From Bradyrhizobium sp. WD16 (GTDB lineage Bacteria > Pseudomonadota > Alphaproteobacteria > Rhizobiales > Xanthobacteraceae), in NCBI RefSeq assembly GCF_024181725.1, contig NZ_CP028908.1, forward strand, positions 1,116,001 to 1,180,000: a stretch of DNA of 64,000 nt. Reading direction: 5' to 3'. Shown piece after piece: positions 8,502 through 18,484 of this stretch. The position numbers were made by a program, and so were the translations under genes. How positions within the stretch are numbered: position 1 is the stretch's first letter; each line of letters starts with the position of its first letter. The notes beneath the pieces were generated by a model. It ran no database searches and was not told the DNA's origin. It was given only the letters and a program-made list of their open reading frames with translations.

Positions 8502-8741
8502 ATGTTGAAATCCGTGTTTGCCACCGCGCTTGTCGTCGCAGTCTTTGCCGGCGCCGCCCAGGCGCAGGTGCCGCAGCGCAGCGGCACCCCCGAGGAGCAG
8601 AAGGCCTGCTCGAAAGACGTCTCCCGCTATTGCCGGACCGTGATGAATGAAAGTGATCTGGTGATCCTGAGCTGCCTGCAGCAGAACCGCCCCAAGATCT
8701 CGCAGTCCTGCGACAAGGTGCTGGCCTCCCACGGCCAGTAA
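8502..8741 (+). CDS. Small secreted cysteine-rich-repeat protein
   Basis: A 79-residue precursor with a clear Sec signal peptide (MLKSVFATALVVAVFAGAAQAQ, cleavage after AQA). The mature part has four cysteines, arranged as EEQKACSKDVSRYCRTVMNES...VILSCLQQNRPKISQSCDKVL. This spacing matches the short cysteine-rich repeat known from GLG1-type repeats and many small alphaproteobacterial periplasmic proteins. Function is unknown; two disulfides are likely. It is a single gene followed by a terminator. Confidence 0.78.
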   Translation: MLKSVFATALVVAVFAGAAQAQVPQRSGTPEEQKACSKDVSRYCRTVMNESDLVILSCLQQNRPKISQSCDKVLASHGQ

Positions 8742-8766
8742 AGCGGCAGATTTTTCCGCGATTTTG

Positions 8767-8801
8767 ATGGCGGCCAGCGAATTACGCTGCCGCCATTTTT
8801 T
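8767..8801 (+). terminator. Rho-independent terminator of the cysteine-rich protein gene
   Basis: ATGGCGGC and GCCGCCAT form the outer stem, AGCG and CGCT the inner stem around a loop of AATTA, and a run of six T follows. The site lies 25 nt after the stop codon and could also serve the converging hpnO on the other strand. Confidence 0.78.
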
Positions 8802-8845
8802 CGAGCCGCCCTGTTCCGCCGCCGCGTGCGATCGTGCCCGCGAGG

Positions 8846-10237
8846 TCAGGCCGATTTGCGCATGGCGTTGTCGACCAGGGTCTTGCCGAGCGACCAGACG
8901 GCCCCCGGCACCCGATGGCTGGCGCTGATCACCGCGTCAAAGCCGCTCTCGATCCACTGGCAGTCCTCATCGGTGATGGTCAGGGACGGCAGCAGCTTGA
9001 TGGTGTGGCTGGCGTGACCGGAGACCTGGGTCAGGATCTTGTGGTCCTTGAACAGCGGGATGGTGATGAGCTGGCAGAACAGCCCCTTGCTGGCGGTCTC
9101 CAGCACGTTCCAGGACGCCTTCAGCGCCAGCGATTTCGGCGCGCCGAACTGGATGCCGACCATCAGCCCCTTGCCGCGAACATCCTTTACCAGCTCGTAT
9201 TTCTGCACCATGCGACCGAGCGAGGCCTGCAGCCGCTCGCCCTTGGCCTGGGCGTTCTCAATCAGCTTTTCCTGCTTGAGCACCTCGAGGGTGGCGATGC
9301 CCGCCGCCATGGCAAGATCGTTCTTGCCGAAGGTCGAGCCGTGGACCACGGCACGATCCATGCGGTCGAAGATCTTGTCGAAGATCCACTTGCGGGTCAG
9401 TACCGCGCCGACGGGCACGTGACCGCCCGACAGCGCCTTGGCCAGCAGCACCATGTCGGGCTCGACATTCCAGTGCTCGACCGCGAGGAATCGGCCGGTG
9501 CGACCGAGGCCGGTCTGCACCTCGTCGGCGACGAACAGCGTGCCGTAGCGCCGGCACAGGGCCGCAGCCTCGGGCAGGAATTCGTCGTTGGGCATGTTGA
9601 CGCCCTTGCCCTGGATCGGCTCGACGATGAATGCGGCGACCTGGCGGGTCGACAGCGCCTTTTCGAGGGCCGCCAGATTGTTGAAGGGCACCTGGGTGCA
9701 GCCCGGCAGCAGCGGCTCGAACCCGCCACGGAAGTTCATGTCGTCGGTGAGCGAGAGGGAGCCGTAGGTCAGGCCATGATAGGCATGGCCGCAATAGAGA
9801 ATGTCGGTGCGTCCGGTGGCCGACCGGGCGAATTTGATCGCCGCCTCGACCGCTTCGGTGCCGGAATTGGCGAAGAATGCCTTGTCGAGGTGCGGCACGC
9901 GTTCGAGCAGCCGCTCGGCCAGGATGCCCGCCAGCGTCGAAACATCCATCTGCACCAGATTGGGCAGTTCGCTGTCCAGGACGCTGGTGAGCGCCCGGCG
10001 CAGCACGGGATGGTTGCGCCCGACGGCGAAGACACCGAAACCGCTCAGCAGGTCGAGGTAGCGAGCGTCCTGCCGGTCGTACAGATATTGGCCGCTGCCA
10101 CGCTTGAAACCGACGTCGTAGCCGATGGTCTTGAGAACCCGGACCAGTTGTTCGTTCAGGTAGTGCGCATGCAATTCGCTGCGCTCACTCTGGCGCGCAG
10201 CGAACATCTCGGAAAGGTCAAGATTGGGATACAGCAT
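8846..10237 (-). CDS. hpnO: Hopanoid biosynthesis aminotransferase HpnO
   Basis: A 463-residue class III PLP-dependent aminotransferase. Visible are the [18 protein letters not shown] phosphate-binding segment, [14 protein letters not shown] with the pyridine-ring aspartate, and the Schiff-base Lys267 in [15 protein letters not shown]. The long N-terminus (about 45 residues before the first strand) and the hopanoid neighbourhood point to HpnO, known from Rhodopseudomonas to make aminobacteriohopanetriol from a hydroxylated C35 hopanoid. Ornithine aminotransferase-like proteins look similar, so the name depends partly on context. It is a single minus-strand gene in front of the divergent DUF2147 gene. 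Confidence 0.83.
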   Translation of the reverse strand: MLYPNLDLSEMFAARQSERSELHAHYLNEQLVRVLKTIGYDVGFKRGSGQYLYDRQDARYLDLLSGFGVFAVGRNHPVLRRALTSVLDSELPNLVQMDVSTLAGILAERLLERVPHLDKAFFANSGTEAVEAAIKFARSATGRTDILYCGHAYHGLTYGSLSLTDDMNFRGGFEPLLPGCTQVPFNNLAALEKALSTRQVAAFIVEPIQGKGVNMPNDEFLPEAAALCRRYGTLFVADEVQTGLGRTGRFLAVEHWNVEPDMVLLAKALSGGHVPVGAVLTRKWIFDKIFDRMDRAVVHGSTFGKNDLAMAAGIATLEVLKQEKLIENAQAKGERLQASLGRMVQKYELVKDVRGKGLMVGIQFGAPKSLALKASWNVLETASKGLFCQLITIPLFKDHKILTQVSGHASHTIKLLPSLTITDEDCQWIESGFDAVISASHRVPGAVWSLGKTLVDNAMRKSA

Positions 10238-10375
10238 TGTTTACATAGGTCGTTTCGATGCGCATTCGTCAACAGGAAATCAAAAATGCGGCGAAATGAC
10301 CCGACTTTTGACCTCAGCGGCGGTACATCTGGTAAAGTGATTTATTAGATTTCGCTGCATTGCCAAAGGAATTGC

Positions 10376-10972
10376 ATGAACAAGATCGGCATCTCTGGGA
10401 TCGTCCTTCTTGCCGCGATGGGAAGTGCCGCTGCCGCCGAACCGATCGGCGAGTGGCTGGTGAAGGATGGTGTGGCGCGCATACGCATCGTCGACTGCAA
10501 TACCAGGCTGTGGGGAGTGGTTTCCTGGGAAAAGACACCCGGCGGGGTAGATGCCGAAAATCCCGACCGCTCCAAGCGGTCTCGCCCGACCCTTGGCATG
10601 CCTATACTCCTGAACATGAAGAAAGCTCCACCCGAAAATGGCGGTGAGCCCGATCAATGGGAGGGCAAGGTTTACAACGCCAAGAATGGCAAGACCTACG
10701 ACGCCAAGGTCAAGCAGGTCGGAGAGGACAAGTTGGACATCAAGGGCTGCGTTCTCGGCTTCCTGTGCGGCGGTGAGACCTGGACGCGCTATATCGACCC
10801 GGCCGCGCCGATCAGCCCCGCACCCGCCCCGGTCTCTGCCCCGAAAACCGCCCCGATCAAAAACAAGGCACTGGCCAAGGCGGCGACGGCGACCACAGCC
10901 ACGGCCGCCGCCGACCCGAATGCCAATGCCGAGATCTGCTCACTTCCCGAGATCGCGGGGGCGCCCCATTAG
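10376..10972 (+). CDS. DUF2147 domain secreted protein
   Basis: A 198-residue protein with a signal peptide (MNKIGISGIVLLAAMGSAAAA) and one DUF2147 domain over residues 22-140. The IGEWLVKDGVARIRIVDC start, the LWGVVSWEKTPGG strand and GKVYNAKNGKTYDAKV...LDIKGCVLGFLCGGETWTRY end are the family pattern. About 60 residues of Pro/Ala-rich low complexity follow. DUF2147 proteins are periplasmic with unknown function. The last 33 nt overlap the 3' end of the converging hpnN gene. Its position between hpnO and hpnN suggests, but does not show, a link with hopanoids. Confidence 0.82.
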   Translation: MNKIGISGIVLLAAMGSAAAAEPIGEWLVKDGVARIRIVDCNTRLWGVVSWEKTPGGVDAENPDRSKRSRPTLGMPILLNMKKAPPENGGEPDQWEGKVYNAKNGKTYDAKVKQVGEDKLDIKGCVLGFLCGGETWTRYIDPAAPISPAPAPVSAPKTAPIKNKALAKAATATTATAAADPNANAEICSLPEIAGAPH

Positions 10973-13525
10973 CGCCGGCTGAAACAGCACCGCGGCCGCC
11001 AGCGTCGTCACCAGGGACAGCGCCAGCAGCTTGCCCATGCTCGACGTCCCCGGATGGCTGGAGAGCCAGAGGCTGCCGAAGGCTGTCGCAGTGGTCATGG
11101 CGCTGAAGAAGATCGCACGCGTCAGACTCGATTGCAGAAGGTCGGTCTGCCCCGCGCGCCACGCCGTGACGTAATAGATCTTGAACGCCACGCCGACGCC
11201 GAGCAGTAGCGGCAGGGCGATGATATTGGCGAAGTTCAGCGGCAGACCGATCAGCACGCAGATTTCCAGCGTCATCACGCCCGCCAGAAGCAGCGGGACC
11301 AGGGTCAGGAGCACGTCCCCGATTCGCCGCAAGACGATCCAGAGCAGAATGGCGATCGACAACAGCGCCCAGGCGCCGGCCTGGATGAAGGCGGCGACGA
11401 TGGTGTCACCCGACTCCAGGATCGAGATCGGGCCGCCGATCGCGGTCGGCTCCACCTTCAGCACAGCCGCGGCGAACCTGCGCAGCGTATCGTTGTCGTT
11501 CGGATCGCCGCTCGGCTGGGCCTGGACATGGATCTTGCCGTCGGCCATGCGCCATTCGTCGACGATGTCCGGCGGCAGCGTCTTGATCGTCACCTCCTGG
11601 GCCTTCAGCAGGCTGCGCATCTGGTCGAGCATGACCTGAAGCGGCGAGATGAACACCGCCTCGACCTTGTCGCGCATCGTCTTGTCGGCGTTGACCAACC
11701 GGGTCAGATCGTCGGCGAGCCTTCGACTCGCATCGGCCCAGGGCGTCCCGGCCGCGCCGGCGAATTTGCGCAGGCTCTGCGCGGATTCGCTCAGCGCGAC
11801 CACCCGTTCGGCGTCGGTCGGCGGCGTGCCGGGGTCGTTCTTGAGGATCGGATCGAGGGTTTCGGCAGCCTTGCGGATCAGGGCCAGCTTGGCCGGCTGG
11901 TCGTCCGGCACGAAGCTGTCGAGCGAGATCGTACGCGCCACCTCCGGGAGCCGGCGCAGCTTCTCCTGCAGCGTCTTCGCCGCCGCCTCGTTCGGCACGA
12001 TCATCTCGACGGCGTTGGTCCCGGTATTGGGATCGCGGCGCAGGTCGAGATAGGTGGCGATCGATTCGACGTGCTTGCTGCGCAGGTTGATCGGGTTGAA
12101 ATCGAAATGCAGGAAATAGAGCAACGGCAGCCCGGCCACCGCGACCAGCAATGTGCCGACCACGATGGGAATGCGGTGACGTTCGAGGAACCGGTCGACC
12201 GGCGCCATGAACGAATAGCCGAGCTCCTCGCCTTCGCCCGGCGGGTTGAACACCTTGAGCAGCGCCGGCAGCACCGTGAGCGCGGTGACATAGGCGATGA
12301 TCATGCCGGCGCCGGCGATCTTGCCGAGTTCGGACACACCCTTGTAGTCGGTCGGCAGGAAGGACAGAAAACCAGCTGCAGTCGCCACCGCAGCGAGGGT
12401 CAGCGGCACCGCGGACTGCTCGGCGGCGACTGCGATCGCCGGCTGCAACTCGCCGGTGCTGAAGCGCTCGGAGCGATAGCGCACGCTGTACTGGATGCCG
12501 AAATCGACGCCGAGACCGACGAACAGCACGAAGAATGCGACCGAGATCAGGTTGAAGGCGCCCACCAGCATCAAGCCGACGGCCGTGGTGATCGCCAGGC
12601 CGATGCCGAGCGTGATGAAGACTGCGACAATGATCTTGGGCGAGCGCAGCGCCATCCAGAGGATGAACAGCACGATGACGACGGTGATGAGCGAATTCGT
12701 CAGCGCACCTTCCTGGACGGTTGAGAACTCCTCGTTGGCGATCGGGACCGGACCGGTCAACCGCACCCGGGCCTGATACTTGCCTGGAAAATCGAGCTCC
12801 TGGGCGGCCAGCCGGATGGCATCGGTCGCCACCTTGCCGGGCTCCAGCGCATTGAAGTCGAGCACCGGGCGCATGGTGATCAGCACCCGCTTGTCCGCCT
12901 CGGTCAGCGGCTGGGGACTGGTCAGGGCCCGCCAGGAGAAGGCCGCCGGCCCCTTCAGCGCCTGCTCCACCGTATCCGCCACCATGGCCAAGGGCCGGGT
13001 CAGGGCGTCCCGGGAATACTGGTTGCGCTCGGCGCCGGCGAGCCCGAATTCGAGCACGCCGGTGAGCCCCCGCAGGTTCGGGTCGTCGGTCAGGATGTCG
13101 AGAACCGGGGCCGCCGCGGCGAGTTGCTCGGTCTGCTTGGCGACCTCGGGGGTCGGCAGGAACAACAGGCCGTTGCTGTCGAAGAACGGTCCAGCGGCCG
13201 GCATCTGCACGGAAAGGAATTTGTCCTTCTGGGGAATTAGTTTGTTTTCAAGGGCTTGCGCGGCCTCACGGGCGAGCTCCGGGGTCGCGGCCTCGACCAC
13301 CGCAATGATCATGTCGTTGCGGCCGGGAAAAGCCTTCTCGAAATTGATTTCGCGCTGTCGCCATGGCAGATCAGGCGAGATTAACTTGTTGATATCGGTC
13401 GATATCGCGAAATGCTGGGCAGAATAGACGGCCGCCGCCGTCGCCAGAATCAGACCGGAAATGATGGTGAGCCATGCATAACGCGTACAGCCCCTCACCA
13501 GGGCGACAATAAACCTTGTCAGCAC
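10940..13525 (-). CDS. hpnN: Hopanoid transporter HpnN (RND/MMPL family)
   Basis: An 861-residue inner-membrane RND-type exporter of the MMPL branch. There is one N-terminal transmembrane helix, a large periplasmic loop (about residues 50-260), five to six helices with the LFVGLGVDFGIQYSVRYRSE motif, a second periplasmic loop, and a last helix bundle (ILLWIVLRRIGDVLLTLVPLLLAGVMTLEICVLIGLPLNFANIIALPLLLGVG). HpnN moves hopanoids to the outer membrane in Rhodopseudomonas. The start is a GTG with only a weak A/G-rich ribosome-binding site. It is transcribed alone, divergent from dxs, and its end overlaps DUF2147 by 33 nt. Confidence 0.9.
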   Translation of the reverse strand: MLTRFIVALVRGCTRYAWLTIISGLILATAAAVYSAQHFAISTDINKLISPDLPWRQREINFEKAFPGRNDMIIAVVEAATPELAREAAQALENKLIPQKDKFLSVQMPAAGPFFDSNGLLFLPTPEVAKQTEQLAAAAPVLDILTDDPNLRGLTGVLEFGLAGAERNQYSRDALTRPLAMVADTVEQALKGPAAFSWRALTSPQPLTEADKRVLITMRPVLDFNALEPGKVATDAIRLAAQELDFPGKYQARVRLTGPVPIANEEFSTVQEGALTNSLITVVIVLFILWMALRSPKIIVAVFITLGIGLAITTAVGLMLVGAFNLISVAFFVLFVGLGVDFGIQYSVRYRSERFSTGELQPAIAVAAEQSAVPLTLAAVATAAGFLSFLPTDYKGVSELGKIAGAGMIIAYVTALTVLPALLKVFNPPGEGEELGYSFMAPVDRFLERHRIPIVVGTLLVAVAGLPLLYFLHFDFNPINLRSKHVESIATYLDLRRDPNTGTNAVEMIVPNEAAAKTLQEKLRRLPEVARTISLDSFVPDDQPAKLALIRKAAETLDPILKNDPGTPPTDAERVVALSESAQSLRKFAGAAGTPWADASRRLADDLTRLVNADKTMRDKVEAVFISPLQVMLDQMRSLLKAQEVTIKTLPPDIVDEWRMADGKIHVQAQPSGDPNDNDTLRRFAAAVLKVEPTAIGGPISILESGDTIVAAFIQAGAWALLSIAILLWIVLRRIGDVLLTLVPLLLAGVMTLEICVLIGLPLNFANIIALPLLLGVGVAFKIYYVTAWRAGQTDLLQSSLTRAIFFSAMTTATAFGSLWLSSHPGTSSMGKLLALSLVTTLAAAVLFQPALMGRPRDLGK

Positions 13526-13682
13526 AGTTTTTCTTTCTATGTCTTCGGATCGATCGCAGTTGACGGCCGCCAGCGATGCCGGCCGGGTTAACTGTATTGG
13601 CTGGGCGGTGCCCTTAAGTCACACAATCATGGCATAACGCCAGCCCAATCCGAGAAACACTGCTGAAAATCCGCCTTACTGC

Positions 13683-13688
13683 TATACT
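13683..13688 (+). promoter_or_regulatory. Candidate −10 element of the dxs operon
   Basis: TATACT lies 46 nt before the dxs ATG in the 208-bp divergent gap between hpnN and dxs. The −35 is poor (only a TGCTGA-like hexamer at about 16 nt), so this is a weak call. Confidence 0.28.
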
Positions 13689-13733
13689 GCAGGCGTTCTC
13701 GCCTTGTTCTTATGCTGAGTTGGAAGATAGTGC

Positions 13734-15650
13734 ATGACTTCTCAAACGCCGCTTCTCGACACTGTCGAATCTCCCGCAGAACTCCGCAAGTTGAACGAGA
13801 ACCAGCTTCCCCAACTGGCGGATGAACTGCGCACGGAGACCATCAATGCCGTGGCGGTGACCGGCGGTCACCTCGGTGCCGGACTCGGCGTCGTCGAACT
13901 GACCGTCGCCCTGCACTATGTCTTCAACACCCCCGACGACCGGCTGATCTGGGATGTCGGCCATCAGGCCTATCCGCACAAGATTCTGACCAGCCGTCGC
14001 GACCAGATCCGCACCCTGCGACAGGGCGGCGGGTTGTCCGGGTTCACCAAGCGCGCCGAGAGCGAATACGATTCGTTCGGCGCCGCCCACTCCTCGACCT
14101 CGATCTCCGCCGGTCTCGGCATGGCTGTGGCGCGCGACCTCGCCGGCGAGGACCGCAGCGTCGTCGCCGTGATCGGCGACGGAGCCATGTCCGCGGGCAT
14201 GGCTTACGAGGCCATGAACAACGCTGGCGCGATGGATTCGCGACTCATTGTCATTCTTAACGACAACGAGATGTCGATCGCCCCTCCGGTCGGCGCCATG
14301 TCGGCCTATCTCGCCCGGCTGCTGTCCGGCCACACCTATCGCTCGCTGCGCGAGATCGGCAAGCATGTCGCCGCCAAGCTGCCGAAATTCGTCAAGACCG
14401 GCGCGGCGCGCGCCGAGGAATATGCCCGCGGCATGGTCACCGGCGGCACGTTGTTCGAGGAACTCGGGTTCTATTATGTCGGGCCGATCGACGGCCATAA
14501 TTTCGATCACCTGATCCCGGTGCTCAAGAACGTGCGGGATTCCCGCGAAGGCCCGATCCTGGTCCACGTCATCACCAAGAAGGGCAAGGGCTATGCGCCG
14601 GCGGAAGCCTCCGCCGACAAGTATCACGGCGTCGTCAAGTTCGACGTCGCCACCGGCAAGCAGGCCAAGTCCCAGCCCAACGCCCCGTCCTATACCCGCG
14701 TGTTCGGCGACTCGCTGGTCAAGCACGCCGAGAACGACGACAAGGTTGTCGCCATCACCGCGGCGATGCCCTCGGGGACCGGCGTCGACATCTTCGGCAA
14801 GGCCTTCCCGACCCGCACCTTCGATGTCGGCATCGCCGAACAGCATGCGGTGACCTTCGCCGCAGGCCTCGCCAGCGAAGGCTTCAAGCCGTTCTGCGCG
14901 ATCTATTCGACCTTCCTGCAGCGCGGCTATGACCAGGTGGTCCACGACGTCGCGATCCAGAACCTGCCGGTGCGTTTCGCCATCGATCGCGCCGGGCTGG
15001 TCGGCGCCGACGGACCGACCCATGCCGGCTCCTTCGACCTCGCCTATCTCGGCTGTCTGCCCAATTTCGTCATCATGGCCGCCGGCGACGAAGCCGAACT
15101 CGTCCACATGGTCGCCACCGCCCATGCGCTCGATGACCGACCTTCCGCCTTCCGCTTCCCGCGCGGCGACGGTGCCGGCGTCGATCTGCCGGCCTTCGGC
15201 GTGCCGCTGGAGATCGGCAAGGGCCGCATCCTGCGCGAGGGCTCCTCGGTGGCGCTGCTGTCGCTCGGCACCCGCCTCCAGGAGTGCCTGAAGGCGGCGG
15301 ACGTGCTCAAGAACCACGGCCTGACCACCACGGTCGCCGATGCGCGTTTCGCCAAGCCGATCGACACCGACCTGGTGCTGCGGCTGGCGCGCCAGCACGA
15401 AGTGCTGATCACGATCGAGGAAGGCTCGATCGGCGGCTTCGGCGCGGCGGTGCTGCAGACCCTGACCGACAACGGCGCCACCGATCGCGGCCTCAAGGTC
15501 CGCTGCATGGTGCTGCCGGATACGTTCATCGATCACGACACGCCGGCGGCGATGTACGCCAAGGCCGGGCTCGACGCCAAGGGCATCGTCGTCAAGGTGT
15601 TCGAGGCGCTGGGTCGCAATGCCGACAAGAGCGTGGTGCAACTTGCTTGA
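13734..15650 (+). CDS. dxs: 1-deoxy-D-xylulose-5-phosphate synthase
   Basis: A full-length 638-residue DXS. Motifs are the N-terminal [11 protein letters not shown], the thiamine-diphosphate motif [19 protein letters not shown] around residue 145, the VGPIDGHN segment, and the transketolase part with [18 protein letters not shown] (catalytic Glu) and [15 protein letters not shown]. It condenses pyruvate and glyceraldehyde-3-phosphate in the first step of the MEP pathway. GGAAG precedes the ATG. It heads an operon with ispH (overlap of 32 nt) and hpnH, placing isoprenoid supply under the same promoter as a hopanoid enzyme. Whether the genome has a second dxs cannot be seen here. Confidence 0.95.
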   Translation: MTSQTPLLDTVESPAELRKLNENQLPQLADELRTETINAVAVTGGHLGAGLGVVELTVALHYVFNTPDDRLIWDVGHQAYPHKILTSRRDQIRTLRQGGGLSGFTKRAESEYDSFGAAHSSTSISAGLGMAVARDLAGEDRSVVAVIGDGAMSAGMAYEAMNNAGAMDSRLIVILNDNEMSIAPPVGAMSAYLARLLSGHTYRSLREIGKHVAAKLPKFVKTGAARAEEYARGMVTGGTLFEELGFYYVGPIDGHNFDHLIPVLKNVRDSREGPILVHVITKKGKGYAPAEASADKYHGVVKFDVATGKQAKSQPNAPSYTRVFGDSLVKHAENDDKVVAITAAMPSGTGVDIFGKAFPTRTFDVGIAEQHAVTFAAGLASEGFKPFCAIYSTFLQRGYDQVVHDVAIQNLPVRFAIDRAGLVGADGPTHAGSFDLAYLGCLPNFVIMAAGDEAELVHMVATAHALDDRPSAFRFPRGDGAGVDLPAFGVPLEIGKGRILREGSSVALLSLGTRLQECLKAADVLKNHGLTTTVADARFAKPIDTDLVLRLARQHEVLITIEEGSIGGFGAAVLQTLTDNGATDRGLKVRCMVLPDTFIDHDTPAAMYAKAGLDAKGIVVKVFEALGRNADKSVVQLA

Positions 15651-16599
15651 TCGCCGCGACTTCAAGGTCGTCCTCGCCCAGCCGCGCGGCTTCTGCGCCG
15701 GCGTGGTGCGCGCCATCGAGATCGTCGAGCGGGCCCTCGAGAAATACGGCCCGCCCGTCTATGTGCGGCATGAGATCGTGCACAACAAATACGTGGTGGA
15801 GAGCCTGAAGGCGAAGGGCGCCGTTTTCGTCGAGGATCTCTACGAGGTTCCCGCCAATGCCGTGACCGTCTTCAGCGCCCACGGCGTCGCTCGCCGGGTC
15901 GAGGACGAAGCGGCTGCCCGCGGCCTGCCGGTGCTCGATGCCACCTGCCCGCTGGTCACCAAGGTCCACAATCAGGGCAAGCGCTATGTCTCGAAGGGGC
16001 GCTCGCTGATCCTGATCGGCCATGAAGGCCACCCGGAGGTGGTCGGAACCATGGGCCAGATCGACGGGCCGGTGATCCTGGTGCAGAACGTCGACGAGGT
16101 GGCGAAGCTGGACCTGCCGGCAGAGACGCCGCTCGCCTACATCACCCAGACCACGCTGAGCGTCGACGACACCAAGGACATCATCGCGGCGCTGGAGGCC
16201 CGGTTCCCGGATATCCAGGGGCCGGATACCCGCGACATCTGCTACGCCACCCAGAACCGCCAGTCGGCGGTGCGGGATCTCGGCAAGGTGGTCGACCTCA
16301 TCCTCGTCGTCGGCGCCACCAACAGCTCGAATTCCAACCGGTTGCGGGAAATCGGCACCGAAGCCGGCATTCCGAGTTATCTGGTGGCCGACGGCAGCGA
16401 AGTGAACCCGGACTGGCTGAAGGATGTCAGAACCATCGGCATTACCGCCGGCGCCTCGGCGCCCGAAGTGCTGGTCGACGACGTCATCGAGGCCTTGCGG
16501 CGCATCGCGCCGGTGACGGTGTCACTGCTGCCCGGCCGCGAGGAGAACATCGAGTTCCGCCTGCCGGTCGAACTGACCCGGCCGTCTCCCGTTTCCTGA
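15619..16599 (+). CDS. ispH: 4-hydroxy-3-methylbut-2-enyl diphosphate reductase (IspH/LytB)
   Basis: A 326-residue IspH. The three [4Fe-4S] cysteines are visible: Cys26 in QPRGFCAGV, one in [11 protein letters not shown] and one in [10 protein letters not shown]. Substrate-binding histidines are in EIVHNKYVV and [11 protein letters not shown], and the TQTTLS threonine and SSNSNRLRE serines are present. It makes IPP and DMAPP in the last MEP step. The ATG at 15619 lies inside dxs; a TTG at 15643, overlapping the dxs stop, is an alternative that would remove eight residues. Either way translation is probably coupled to dxs. It is followed by hpnH. Confidence 0.93.
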   Translation: MPTRAWCNLLDRRDFKVVLAQPRGFCAGVVRAIEIVERALEKYGPPVYVRHEIVHNKYVVESLKAKGAVFVEDLYEVPANAVTVFSAHGVARRVEDEAAARGLPVLDATCPLVTKVHNQGKRYVSKGRSLILIGHEGHPEVVGTMGQIDGPVILVQNVDEVAKLDLPAETPLAYITQTTLSVDDTKDIIAALEARFPDIQGPDTRDICYATQNRQSAVRDLGKVVDLILVVGATNSSNSNRLREIGTEAGIPSYLVADGSEVNPDWLKDVRTIGITAGASAPEVLVDDVIEALRRIAPVTVSLLPGREENIEFRLPVELTRPSPVS

Positions 16600-16666
16600 C
16601 CCCGACCACGATCGACCTGAATACGACTGCCCTGAACACGATCCGAAAAAGAGTCCGACCCTCATC

Positions 16667-17821
16667 ATGGCCATTCCCTTCTTCAAAGAGATCAAGATCG
16701 GTTCCTACCTCGTCAAGCAGAAGCTTCTCGGGCGCAAGCACTATCCGCTCGTCCTGATGCTGGAGCCGCTGTTCCGCTGCAACCTCGCCTGCGTCGGCTG
16801 CGGCAAGATCGATTATCCGGACGCCATCCTCAATCGCCGCATGACCCCCGAGGAATGCTGGGAGGCGGCCGAGGAGTGCGGCGCACCGATGGTCGCCATC
16901 CCGGGCGGTGAGCCGCTGATCCACAAGGAGATCGGCGAGATCGTGCGCGGCCTCGTCGCGCGCAAGAAGTTCGTCTCGCTCTGCACCAACGCGCTGCTGC
17001 TGGAAAAGAAGCTCGACCTGTTCGAGCCGTCGCCCTACCTGTTCTTCTCGGTGCATCTCGACGGTCTGCGCGACCACCACGACAAGGCGGTGTCGCAGAA
17101 GGGCGTATTCGACCGCGCCGTGTCGGCGATCAAGGCGGCGAAGGCCCGCGGCTTCACCGTCAACGTCAACGCCACCATCTTCGACGGTCATCCGGCCGAG
17201 GAGATCGCCAAGTTCCTCGACCTCACCAAGAAACTCGACGTCGGCGTCTCGATGTCACCGGGCTATGCCTATGAGCGGGCGCCGGACCAGGAGCACTTCC
17301 TCAACCGCCGCAAGACCAAGGAGCTCTTCCGCAAGGTGTTCGCGCTCGGCAAGGGCAAGAGGTGGAATTTCATGCATTCCACCCTGTTCCTCGACTTCCT
17401 CGCCGGCAACCAGACCTTCCATTGCGAACCGTGGGGCATGCCGGCACGCAACATCTTCGGCTGGCAGAAGCCGTGCTATCTGCTCGGCGAAGGCTACACC
17501 AAGACCTTCAAGGAGCTGATGGAGACCACTGACTGGGATTCCTACGGCACCGGCAAGTACGAGAAGTGCGCCAACTGCATGGCCCATTGCGGCTACGAAT
17601 CGACCGCGGCCGATGCCGCCATCACCAATCCGTTGAAGGCGCTGTGGGTATCGCTGCGCGGTATCCGCACCGAAGGGCCGATGGCGCCGGAGATCGACCT
17701 CTCCAATCAGCGCCCGGCGCAGTACATCTTCACCGAACAGGTGCAGAAGAAGCTGTCAGAGATTCGCGCCGACGAGGCCACCGCTGCCGCTGCCAAGCAG
17801 AAGGCTCCGACAGCCGCTTAA
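16667..17821 (+). CDS. hpnH: Radical SAM adenosylhopane synthase HpnH
   Basis: A 384-residue radical SAM protein. The cluster motif CNLACVGC gives Cys38, Cys42 and Cys45. GGEPLIHKEI is the SAM-binding GGE motif. The C-terminal region YEKCANCMAHCGYEST adds more conserved cysteines. HpnH is known to add a 5'-deoxyadenosyl radical to diploptene, giving adenosylhopane, the first step of side-chain extension. The last 66 nt overlap the 3' end of hpnG on the other strand, which encodes the next enzyme. It lies 67 nt after ispH in the dxs operon. Confidence 0.95.
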   Translation: MAIPFFKEIKIGSYLVKQKLLGRKHYPLVLMLEPLFRCNLACVGCGKIDYPDAILNRRMTPEECWEAAEECGAPMVAIPGGEPLIHKEIGEIVRGLVARKKFVSLCTNALLLEKKLDLFEPSPYLFFSVHLDGLRDHHDKAVSQKGVFDRAVSAIKAAKARGFTVNVNATIFDGHPAEEIAKFLDLTKKLDVGVSMSPGYAYERAPDQEHFLNRRKTKELFRKVFALGKGKRWNFMHSTLFLDFLAGNQTFHCEPWGMPARNIFGWQKPCYLLGEGYTKTFKELMETTDWDSYGTGKYEKCANCMAHCGYESTAADAAITNPLKALWVSLRGIRTEGPMAPEIDLSNQRPAQYIFTEQVQKKLSEIRADEATAAAAKQKAPTAA

Positions 17822-18484
17822 GGAGCGCAGGGCGCGATTGAAATCGCGTCCCGCCGAGACCAGCGCCGGGATCGCCATCGGATTGATCGCGATCCCGCGC
17901 ATCACCTTCCAGATATCGACCTTGCCGTCGGGCTTGAGAGCGTCCATCGCAAGCGCCGGCAACGACCGCGACGCCGGGTCGCTGATCACGCGGACGGCCG
18001 CGAAGGGCAGCCCGTTGTCCTCGGCATAGCTCGCGGCGATATGGCTCTCCATATCGACCGCCGCCGCGCCGGTGCGCGCACGCAACTCCGCCTTGACGGC
18101 GGGCCCGAGCACGACGTCCTCCGATCCGGCGAGAATGCCGCCGATGACGCGCGGACGACCGCTGCCGGACAGCGACACCATGCCGTCCCTTGCCGCCGCT
18201 ACCGCCTGCCAACGCCGCTCATGGGTGACGACTTCGGTTGCAACCACCACGTCGCCGGAGCGCAGTTCCGGATCAAGACCGCCGGCGACGCCGAAAGAAA
18301 CGATGCCGCGCACGCAGGCCGGATCGAACGAAGTCATCATCTCGCGCAGCTGGCGCGGACTGCTGCTGCTGCAGACCACCGTCATGCCTGGTCCCGCAGC
18401 AATGCGCGCCTCCTGACGGAGACCGGTCACGATCAAGACTGGCAATGTACTGGAATTGGCGTCCCCGCCGGCCCCAAGAATCAC
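17756..18484 (-). CDS. hpnG: Adenosylhopane nucleoside phosphorylase HpnG
   Basis: A 242-residue protein of the purine nucleoside phosphorylase/MTA nucleosidase fold: GIVSFGVAGGLDPELRSGDVVVATEV, AAAVDMESHIAASYAEDNGLPFAAVRVISDPA. HpnG releases adenine from adenosylhopane to give a ribosylhopane precursor. The start is GTG, overlapping the shc stop as GTGA, so it is the last gene of the hpnBCDE-shc-hpnG operon. Its 3' end overlaps hpnH by 66 nt in convergent orientation. The reaction order HpnH then HpnG means two consecutive steps are encoded tail to tail. Confidence 0.92.
   Translation of the reverse strand: MILGAGGDANSSTLPVLIVTGLRQEARIAAGPGMTVVCSSSSPRQLREMMTSFDPACVRGIVSFGVAGGLDPELRSGDVVVATEVVTHERRWQAVAAARDGMVSLSGSGRPRVIGGILAGSEDVVLGPAVKAELRARTGAAAVDMESHIAASYAEDNGLPFAAVRVISDPASRSLPALAMDALKPDGKVDIWKVMRGIAINPMAIPALVSAGRDFNRALRSLSGCRSLLLGSGSGGLVGANL

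Noticed and set aside
13710-15716. 668-codon minus-strand frame opposite dxs
   Set aside because: No domain, strongly biased composition (H, D, R, G), and dxs on the other strand is complete.
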